Shown here piece by piece: positions 59,188 to 64,000 of a DNA stretch of 64,000 nucleotides. Source of the stretch: Endozoicomonas montiporae CL-33. Lineage in GTDB: Bacteria; Pseudomonadota; Gammaproteobacteria; Pseudomonadales; Endozoicomonadaceae. The DNA lies in the NCBI RefSeq assembly GCF_001583435.1, contig NZ_CP013251.1, positions 1,622,117 through 1,686,116 of the forward strand, read 5' to 3'. Position 1 is the stretch's first letter. Each line of letters opens with the position of its first letter. The position numbers and the translations under genes were made by a program. Below the pieces are notes generated by a model. That model did not search any database. It was not told the origin of the DNA and worked only from the letters and a program-made list of their open reading frames with translations.

Positions 59188-59250
59188 GCACATAACGCCT
59201 GCTTCAGTGGCGTGCCGTAGGCACGTCCGCTGGAAGCATTTGTTAGATGC
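59188..59250 (+). other. attC-like site 4 (long-arm type, short head)
   Basis: R'' ACATAAC (59190-59196), arms TGCTTCAG/CTGGAAGCA, head TGGCGTGCCGTAGGCACGTCCG, R' GTTAGAT (59242-59248). Confidence 0.92.
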
Positions 59251-59278
59251 ATGGCAGAGGACTTAATTAGGGTGAAAA

Positions 59279-59491
59279 ATGAGCAAACTGCTTGGTAAAT
59301 ACGACTACTGGATTGTAGATCAAGACGATGAACTTGTTTGGCAAGGAGAATGTCGGGATCAAGCCAGAGAGGTCATCGACCGCATTATTGATAGGGAAGA
59401 TGGGTATTACTATCTGTGTGAACGGGACGTGGGAATAATTATGGAAGGTGGCGACCTTGATAAAGAACCGGAACCCATCAGTAGCAACTAA
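59279..59491 (+). CDS. Cassette 5 protein, unknown
   Basis: 70 aa, very acidic. MSKLLGKYDYWIVDQDDELV, then WQGECRDQAREVIDRIIDRE and YYYLCERDVGIIMEG. It could be a small beta-hairpin/helix protein or DNA mimic; no family recognised. AGGGTG precedes the ATG. The TAA stop falls at the attC R'' box (CAACTAAC). Cassette 5 covers 59243-59555. Confidence 0.7.
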   Translation: MSKLLGKYDYWIVDQDDELVWQGECRDQAREVIDRIIDREDGYYYLCERDVGIIMEGGDLDKEPEPISSN

Positions 59492-59563
59492 CGCCTGCTT
59501 CAGCCGCCGCCGAAAGGCGGTCGGGTGAGCGCAGCGAACGAACTGGAAGCATTTGTTATGTGC
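59486..59563 (+). other. attC-like site 5 (long type)
   Basis: R'' AACTAAC (59486-59492), arms TGCTTCAG/CTGGAAGCA, head with CCGCCGAAAGGCGG, R' GTTATGT (59555-59561). Same head as site 7. Confidence 0.92.
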
Positions 59564-59589
59564 ATGGTACGGAGTAAAGGAGAAGAAAA

Positions 59590-59934
59590 ATGAAATTGGT
59601 TGCAGGTACAGATAGAGTACATGATGATTTTTTGCACGAATCTTTATTGAAAGCCTTTGTTTGGGGAGCTGTCGATGAAGGCAAGGCCGTTGGTCAGTTA
59701 GTTCTAACTGAAGAACTGGGTATTGATCCTGAATATGATTACCCTCCTGGTTCAATTCTTCCGGGTGTATGTATGTATCAATTTAACTTGGATGAAGTGG
59801 TTGAATCTTTCATTGAGCTATATGAAGTTTTGCCCGACGGGAAGTTCCAAGACAAAAACCACGATAAAGCAAAACAGATGATTGCTAATTTAAGAAAGCT
59901 GGCAGACGAAGTAGAAACCCGAATAAGCACATAA
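59590..59934 (+). CDS. Cassette 6 protein, unknown (copy A)
   Basis: 114 aa, acidic. MKLVAGTDRVHDDFLHESLL, KAFVWGAVDEGKAVGQLVLT, CMYQFNLDEVVESFIELYEV, then a helical end. No family recognised. AAAGGAGAAG lies 5 bases before the ATG, the strongest ribosome site in the array. The stop TAA lies in the R'' box (ACATAAC). Cassette 6 covers 59556-59979 and is repeated as cassette 8. Confidence 0.74.
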   Translation: MKLVAGTDRVHDDFLHESLLKAFVWGAVDEGKAVGQLVLTEELGIDPEYDYPPGSILPGVCMYQFNLDEVVESFIELYEVLPDGKFQDKNHDKAKQMIANLRKLADEVETRIST

Positions 59935-59987
59935 CGCCGTTTTCACCTGCCGCCGAAGGCGGTCTGGTGGAAAACTTTGTTATACGC
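59927..59987 (+). other. attC-like site 6 (short type)
   Basis: R'' ACATAAC (59929-59935), arms GTTTTCACC/GGTGGAAAAC, head CCGCCGAAGGCGG, R' GTTATAC (59979-59985). Confidence 0.9.
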
Positions 59988-60013
59988 AAAATGACAAACC
60001 CAATGGGGAAAAC

Positions 60014-60244
60014 ATGGAAAGAATTGAAGGTAGTGTGCAAGTAAAAGTAATGCCAGGAATGAAAGCAAGAATTAACCCTGAAGAAATTGAAGGAAAGAAG
60101 AACAAAGGCAAAGAGTTTGTAATTGCCAGTGAGCCTAGAAACCTTTGCGGAACTATAATTGTCGCATTAGATAATTTAGACGGGAGTCGTTTCAGCCCTG
60201 CATATGATTTGTCGATGCTTGAGATAACTGACGCAAGCGTATAA
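60014..60244 (+). CDS. Cassette 7 protein, unknown (copy B of cassette 3)
   Basis: 76 aa, protein identical to cassette 3. The DNA from the cassette start (59980) through the ORF is also the same. Only the attC head downstream differs: cassette 7 ends with the head seen in site 5. The stop again lies in R'' (GTATAAC). Cassette 7 covers 59980-60308 and sits between the two copies of the cassette 6 type. Confidence 0.72.
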   Translation: MERIEGSVQVKVMPGMKARINPEEIEGKKNKGKEFVIASEPRNLCGTIIVALDNLDGSRFSPAYDLSMLEITDASV

Positions 60245-60316
60245 CGCCTGCTTCAGCCGCCGCCGAAAGGCGGTCGGGTGAGCGCAGCGAACGAACTGGA
60301 AGCATTTGTTATGTGC
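60239..60316 (+). other. attC-like site 7 (long type)
   Basis: R'' GTATAAC (60239-60245), arms TGCTTCAG/CTGGAAGCA, head with CCGCCGAAAGGCGG, R' GTTATGT (60308-60314). Confidence 0.92.
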
Positions 60317-60342
60317 ATGGTACGGAGTAAAGGAGAAGAAAA

Positions 60343-60687
60343 ATGAAATTGGTTGCAGGTACAGATAGAGTACATGATGATTTTTTGCACGAATCTTTAT
60401 TGAAAGCCTTTGTTTGGGGAGCTGTCGATGAAGGCAAGGCCGTTGGTCAGTTAGTTCTAACTGAAGAACTGGGTATTGATCCTGAATATGATTACCCTCC
60501 TGGTTCAATTCTTCCGGGTGTATGTATGTATCAATTTAACTTGGATGAAGTGGTTGAATCTTTCATTGAGCTATATGAAGTTTTGCCCGACGGGAAGTTC
60601 CAAGACAAAAACCACGATAAAGCAAAACAGATGATTGCTAATTTAAGAAAGCTGGCAGACGAAGTAGAAACCCGAATAAGCACATAA
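60343..60687 (+). CDS. Cassette 8 protein, unknown (copy B of cassette 6)
   Basis: 114 aa, identical in protein to cassette 6, with the same leader and ribosome site. The difference is in the attC head (CCAGCCGAAGGCTGG instead of CCGCCGAAGGCGG, a compensated change) and in the following R'. Cassette 8 covers 60309-60734. Confidence 0.74.
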   Translation: MKLVAGTDRVHDDFLHESLLKAFVWGAVDEGKAVGQLVLTEELGIDPEYDYPPGSILPGVCMYQFNLDEVVESFIELYEVLPDGKFQDKNHDKAKQMIANLRKLADEVETRIST

Positions 60688-60742
60688 CGCCGTTTTCACC
60701 TGCCAGCCGAAGGCTGGTCTGGTGGAAAACTTTGGTAGGTTC
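60680..60742 (+). other. attC-like site 8 (short type)
   Basis: R'' ACATAAC (60682-60688), arms GTTTTCACC/GGTGGAAAAC, head CCAGCCGAAGGCTGG, end GGTAGGT (60734-60740), again GGT instead of GTT. Confidence 0.87.
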
Positions 60743-60773
60743 ACGAATTGCACGAAAAAAAAGGAAAACAAAA

Positions 60774-61100
60774 ATGCCAAAATATAGAAAGAAGCCTGTT
60801 GTCGTTGAAGCAAGCCAGTGGTTCAAAAATGGCGACCATCCAAATGACAACTGCCAGATACTTGAAACAGGACAGATATTAACTGAGGGTCATGTGGTTC
60901 GGGGCTACCGAACTCCTGATTTAGACGCAGAAGTTGATTGTCAATACTGCAACAACATCATGGAAGTTCACGGCTGGATAGACACAATGGAAGGCGGTCA
61001 CATTGTCTGCCCTGCCGACTGGATTATTACTGGCATTAAAGGTGAATATTATCCTTGCAAGCCAGACATATTTGAACAAACGTATGAACTCGCTGAGTGA
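60774..61100 (+). CDS. Cassette 9 protein: phage-type KPVVVEA family
   Basis: 108 aa from ATG 60774 (MPKYRKKPVVVEASQWFKNG), with AAAGGAAAA upstream. The N-terminus and the ending CPADWIITGIKGEYYPCKPD then IFEQTYELAE match a family very common in tailed phages (KYRKKPV.(I/V)EA.QW ... GDWII.G..GE.YPCKPDIFE.TY). Function unknown. Two Cys pairs in the middle (CQYCNN) are extra. Cassette 9 starts at 60735 (box GGTAGGTTC). The matching end box GAACATACC lies at 61099-61107, overlapping the stop, but the rest of that attC is missing. Confidence 0.82.
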   Translation: MPKYRKKPVVVEASQWFKNGDHPNDNCQILETGQILTEGHVVRGYRTPDLDAEVDCQYCNNIMEVHGWIDTMEGGHIVCPADWIITGIKGEYYPCKPDIFEQTYELAE

Positions 61101-61259
61101 ACATACCGCTTAGTAGTTACCCAAGGCAGGAATTACAGTTATTTATCCGTATTTCCTGATCAGGCAACATAACGCCTGCTTCAGCCCATACATGGATAAT
61201 GCACGTCATTATCCATCAGATATAATCATGGATAAGCAGTCGTAATCCGGAAGGTTATA
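61099..61259 (+). other. Decayed attC remnants at the array end
   Basis: The R'' box GAACATACC (61099-61107) is not followed by an arm. Further on ACATAACGCCTGCTTCAG (from about 61169) starts a long-type site. Its head holds a hairpin TGGATAATG/CATTATCCA, and its right arm is degenerate (CCGGAAGGTTATAA at about 61247-61260). The array ends at the integrase gene, which reads toward it. Confidence 0.6.
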
Positions 61260-61261
61260 AT

Positions 61262-62500
61262 TCATTGCCAGATGGGGCGGTCAATGCCATCAATATTTTC
61301 TGAAATCTGCATAAGCCTGCACCACCATTTAGAATAAGCCTCGGCCTGTTCATCAATGTATAGGTGTTGGTCATAGGTTTGCCACTCACCTGGGAGCTTA
61401 TGCCCAAGCATGATCTCGGCAACATGGGGAGCGGTCAGAGTAGACCACTTGGTACGGGCTGTTTTCCTGAGGTCATGTACTGACCAGTGCTCCATTTCAA
61501 TGTCCTTATTTTTTCTAAGCCACTGCATAATGTTGTATGGAAGGGGTAGGGGTGAGGATTTTCCCATCATTTTGTTAGAGCCACTATTAGTGAACACATA
61601 AGAGCTATCCTTGCTTAGCTGTACTGCTTGCTCAATCAATGGCTTTATTTCCGGGATGATGGGACGGATAAGTGGCATTCCCGTACTGGAACCTAATTTG
61701 TGATCACTGGGCGGTACAGTCCAGATCATATTATCAAGGTCAAATCCACTCTTCTTGCTCTTTCTAAGCTCACCGTTTCGGCACCCAAAAACGAGACACA
61801 GTATCAAGAATAATTTGTTCTTATGGGACATTCTTGATTTGTGAATAGCTTCCCAGACCTGTCTGATCTCACTATCAGAAAGAGAGCGCTTTATAACGCC
61901 TTTTTTGATCTGAAGATCAGCTTTAGCGTTAATAGCGGCTAAAGGATTTGTGTCGATAATGTGTCTGGTTACAGCCCAGTTAAGCATCTGTTTGGCGTTT
62001 ACCAGTATCCGTTCAGCGATGGCCGGAATGGTTTCAACAAGCTTTTCCAGAATATTCAGCCAGTCCATGGTTGTAACTTGCTTGGCTGGAAGGTGTCCGA
62101 TTTTTGGAAGAATATGGATTTCAAAGGATCGGTTAATTTCGATGTGACTCTGTTTGCTTTTCTTGCAGTAGCTTTTGTACCAGAGGCGGTAGAGATTCTC
62201 CAAAGTGGTTGCGGTAATGATCGCTTGTTTCTCTAACTGTCGTACCACTGCGGGATCGTGACCTTGTTCCAGCTTTCTCCTGAGCCGAGTATTTTCCTCT
62301 CTGGCTTCCTTTAAAGTGATTAAGGGGTAACTGCCAATATCCAAGCGCTTAGGTTTACCTGCATAGCGATATCGTATTTGAAAGACAATTTTCCCTTGCG
62401 GCGTCACCCGTACACTCAGCCCGTCTCTGTCTGCGACTTCGTCCCGCTTGTCTCTTTTCTTGCCGTTATTGGCTTTAAGCCAGGTGTCCGTGATAGCCAT
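61262..62500 (-). CDS. int: Prophage tyrosine integrase (P4-type, DUF4102 N-terminus)
   Basis: 412 aa from ATG 62500 (MAITDTWLKANNGKKRDKRD), with AGGAG 7 bases upstream; ATG 62506 would leave one base of spacing. The N-terminal DUF4102 arm-binding domain has RDGLSVRVTPQGKIVFQIRY and RLDIGSYPLITLKEA. The core-binding domain is at about 100-190. The catalytic domain has Arg in FGCRNGELRK, HDLRKTARTKW, LGHKLPG and Tyr in WQTYDQHLY. It recombines attP with the prfC attB at the cores found at 14763 and 62703. It lacks the extra domain of IntI, so it is not the cassette integrase. Confidence 0.93.
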   Translation of the reverse strand: MAITDTWLKANNGKKRDKRDEVADRDGLSVRVTPQGKIVFQIRYRYAGKPKRLDIGSYPLITLKEAREENTRLRRKLEQGHDPAVVRQLEKQAIITATTLENLYRLWYKSYCKKSKQSHIEINRSFEIHILPKIGHLPAKQVTTMDWLNILEKLVETIPAIAERILVNAKQMLNWAVTRHIIDTNPLAAINAKADLQIKKGVIKRSLSDSEIRQVWEAIHKSRMSHKNKLFLILCLVFGCRNGELRKSKKSGFDLDNMIWTVPPSDHKLGSSTGMPLIRPIIPEIKPLIEQAVQLSKDSSYVFTNSGSNKMMGKSSPLPLPYNIMQWLRKNKDIEMEHWSVHDLRKTARTKWSTLTAPHVAEIMLGHKLPGEWQTYDQHLYIDEQAEAYSKWWCRLMQISENIDGIDRPIWQ

Positions 62501-62512
62501 GTACATACTCCT

Positions 62513-62573
62513 GATGTGTACATATTTATTTTTTTCTTAAAATCACTCATTTATGTACACTGCTGTGTACACA
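62513..62573. repeat. TGTACA repeats near attR (candidate arm sites / int operator)
   Basis: GTGTACA at 62516-62522, ATGTACAC at 62553-62560 and the palindrome TGTGTACACA at 62564-62573, between the integrase start and attR. The same palindrome is at 14847-14856 beside attL. Confidence 0.5.
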
Positions 62574-62626
62574 ATAATCATAGCTTGGCTTGGTTTTAGA
62601 TGCTTTGGGTTGCGTCAATCGAATGG

Positions 62627-62764
62627 TCAGATTAGAGGCTTTTTGCCTGTTTTTCTAGGCTTAAATGCATTTTGTTGAACTGTGGTGCTGTTTAGGTGGT
62701 TGTCAGGGTGGGAGATGATTGCGAAAGTACGGCGATTTGCCACTTCCTGAGCCAGTGCGCTCAT
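62627..62764 (-). pseudogene. prfC: Displaced native 5' end of prfC
   Basis: From ATG 62764 the frame reads [20 protein letters not shown], the normal RF3 N-terminus, to the attachment core (62703-62719). It then runs into phage DNA (NHLNSTTVQQNAFK) and stops at 62627, giving a 45-aa peptide without function. A TATAAT on the minus strand (62807-62802) probably belongs to the original prfC promoter, now cut off from the gene body 48 kb away. Confidence 0.88.
62703..62719. other. attR core of the prophage
   Basis: TCAGGGTGGGAGATGAT, identical to attL at 14763-14779. To its left is phage DNA; to its right the native prfC 5' end. Confidence 0.88.
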
Positions 62765-62927
62765 TGATACCTGCCAAGAATACTCGAAAAAAACTGGCTG
62801 CATTATATAGGCTCTGGCGGCTAAAACCAGTGATCTGTTTTGAACGATCCATTTCAGGCAGGCTGTTTTCTTCAATACTCACGCCGATAAGCTGTTTAAT
62901 TAAAGTGAGTAAAGATAACGCATATCC

Positions 62928-64000
62928 ATGGACAATCTTCAGAGATTGCTATCCCCCGCGGTCAGTGGTGTGCCCGACCAGACTGAAATTCAGCCTGCCC
63001 CGTCTGGTGTCTGGCTGGGGCGTGACGTCCGGCCTTTACCTCTGGGACGGGAGCTTGGGCTCAGGGAAGGAGAGGTGATTGCAACGGAAAGAGTCACCGG
63101 TCTGATTGAAGAGCGTTATGGTCCTTATGTGAAACGTGAGATTGACCAGTATCTTGGGGGTATAAAAACGCTGGATGAGCGCGATGTCGTGGTGGTGGAT
63201 AAGCAGGCCAGAAAGATATTTCGCTCGATCAGGGAAGACAACCGGGAGATGGTGAAATCTCAGGTGGATGCCCGGCAAGTTGGCACCATATTTGAACATT
63301 TACAGATCGATTTTGAAGGCGCGCAGCCTGACGAGCCAGGAGTCAGTTGGAACTATCTGCCTGAACATGAACAGCAGTTTATGCTTGAGTCGGTCCAGAC
63401 AAGAATGCTCTCCAGTCAGAGTATGCTGACGTTTAATGAGATTCCGGGTGAGGTTGCAGAGCATATTGAGTCTCATCAAACACTGTTTTCTGCTTCAGCT
63501 CCCCGGGTTTCTGACTTTCTCGAAGATCATATGGAGCTCAGGACACCGGTTAAGCCCGGAGATCTGAGGAGGTTGGGAGAAGGGTTGTATTACGACTTTG
63601 AATCTCCCCAGGTCAGTCGTCGCGGATTGGGGCTTATGCGTAACGTCGATATTTTCACTAATCGAACGGCAAGAATGCTTTATAACTCCCCCCTGGAAAT
63701 CATGTCCGAAAAGCCTCTGGGTATACAGATATTGGAAGCGAGGGCGCACGCGAGGGATCTGATGCGAGGGCTGTCAGCCGTCAGCAAGTACGGTGAACAC
63801 CTCCCCAGCGCTTTAGAGGATGCAATGATAAAGGATTTGCGCAGTCAGTTTTATGCCACACTTGACCATATTCATCAGTTGGGTGTGATGGAAGCGAACA
63901 ACCCGCTCAGTCATAGTCACTGGCAAAAATGCAAACAGGATGAACTGGTTGCCGCTCTGGATGTGCTATTTACTGAAGAACGTAAACTCGGGAAAAAATT
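62928..64000 (+). CDS. Large unknown protein, cut by window end
   Basis: An uninterrupted frame of 357 codons from ATG 62928 (MDNLQRLLSPAVSGVPDQTE) to the window edge; the C-terminus is not visible. The protein is hydrophilic and helical with no signal peptide or membrane segment. A Pro-rich N-terminus precedes stretches such as RLTGLIEERYGPYVKREIDQ-like helices and SSQSMLTFNEIPGEVAEHIE. I do not recognise a domain. Being divergent from the native prfC start, it is a chromosomal gene outside the prophage. A secreted host-interaction protein is possible given the neighbourhood, but that is speculation. Confidence 0.7.
   Translation, partial: MDNLQRLLSPAVSGVPDQTEIQPAPSGVWLGRDVRPLPLGRELGLREGEVIATERVTGLIEERYGPYVKREIDQYLGGIKTLDERDVVVVDKQARKIFRSIREDNREMVKSQVDARQVGTIFEHLQIDFEGAQPDEPGVSWNYLPEHEQQFMLESVQTRMLSSQSMLTFNEIPGEVAEHIESHQTLFSASAPRVSDFLEDHMELRTPVKPGDLRRLGEGLYYDFESPQVSRRGLGLMRNVDIFTNRTARMLYNSPLEIMSEKPLGIQILEARAHARDLMRGLSAVSKYGEHLPSALEDAMIKDLRSQFYATLDHIHQLGVMEANNPLSHSHWQKCKQDELVAALDVLFTEERKLGKK

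Larger units (their letters stand above)
57873..61259 (+). repeat. Integron-type gene cassette array without integron integrase (CALIN) in prophage
   Basis: Nine one-ORF cassettes, all plus strand, mostly 310-430 bp. Eight clear attC-like sites of about 60-80 bp separate them. Two site types alternate: a short one (ACGCCGTTTTCACC ... GGTGGAAAACTTTG) and a long one (ACGCCTGCTTCAG ... CTGGAAGCATTTG). In each, the two arms pair except for one extra base on the right arm, the extrahelical base typical of attC. Each cassette's first bases (TTATAC, TTATGT, GTAGGT...) are complementary to the R'' box at its own end, as expected for excised circles. No IntI-type gene lies in the window. Confidence 0.9.

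Noticed and set aside
57873..61259. CRISPR array as an explanation for the regular repeats
   Set aside because: Units are 310-430 bp with one ORF each and the repeats are structured sites with variable heads; no cas genes. No CRISPR seen elsewhere in the window.
57873..61259. Repeats as simple Rho-independent terminators between genes
   Set aside because: The hairpins lack T runs, and their ends co-vary with the start of the same cassette, which terminators would not do.
61262..62500. Integrase as an IntI that drives the cassette array
   Set aside because: It has a DUF4102 N-terminus and P4-type catalytic blocks without the IntI-specific insertion, and it fits the prfC att sites.

Overview
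The window looks like a gammaproteobacterial chromosome of moderate GC. The mix of many ISs, a group II intron, effector-like proteins and a prfC locus resembles marine, host-associated Endozoicomonas-type genomes. That genus assignment is inference from gene content and was not tested.

Left chromosomal flank (1-14762): a truncated IS1380-type transposase and an ORF-less group II intron sit next to the 3' stub of a MATE transporter. Five tandem tRNA-Pro(TGG) genes on an exact 129-bp period follow, then an ISNCY-type element with 4-bp target duplication, a CNNM/DUF21-CBS membrane protein and a peptide deformylase. A minus-strand run holds a TatD nuclease, a possible permuted papain-fold effector and an S9 peptidase broken by a palindromic MITE. 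After it come a small anchored protein and a PCuAC copper chaperone (+), a Gate-domain membrane protein (-) and prfC (RF3, -).

Prophage (14763-62719, about 48 kb): a P4-type tyrosine integrase at the right end has used the 5' part of prfC as its target. A 17-bp core is repeated at both ends. The phage supplies a new start and N-terminus for prfC, and the original first 20 codons are stranded at the right end. The left end carries a LexA-boxed 70-aa gene reading toward prfC, a candidate structured RNA, and XRE and ImmA-type regulators. All late genes are on the minus strand: a P2-like contractile tail (D X U T E/E' FII FI G H I J W V), a lambda-like head (capsid, D, C, B, W, A, Nu1), and lysis genes with a CAT-anticodon tRNA. 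A replication block (primase-helicase, iteron-bearing ORF, RusA) lies between these and a divergent cro/cI switch. The plus-strand early operon (47540-57843) holds recombination/replication functions: a RecA-like ATPase, DUF669, a PD-(D/E)XK nuclease, an Nmad5-type protein, a DEAH helicase and small zinc-ribbon proteins. Three late or early genes are broken by ISs (gpI and the capsid protease by two inverted copies of one IS1-type element, the helicase by ISKra4), so the prophage is probably defective.

Most striking part (57873-61259): between the early operon and the integrase gene lies an array of nine small gene cassettes, each a single short plus-strand ORF. Eight are separated by sites with the architecture of integron attC sites: paired R''/R' ends that match each cassette's own start, imperfect L''/L' arms with one extrahelical base, and a variable hairpin head. 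No integron integrase is present, so this is a CALIN-type array embedded in a prophage. Two cassettes are duplicated, at least two encode proteins of phage-type families, and two use a co-varying GGT instead of GTT core.

Right flank (62720-64000): the displaced prfC 5' end and the start of a large unrecognised protein that runs off the window.
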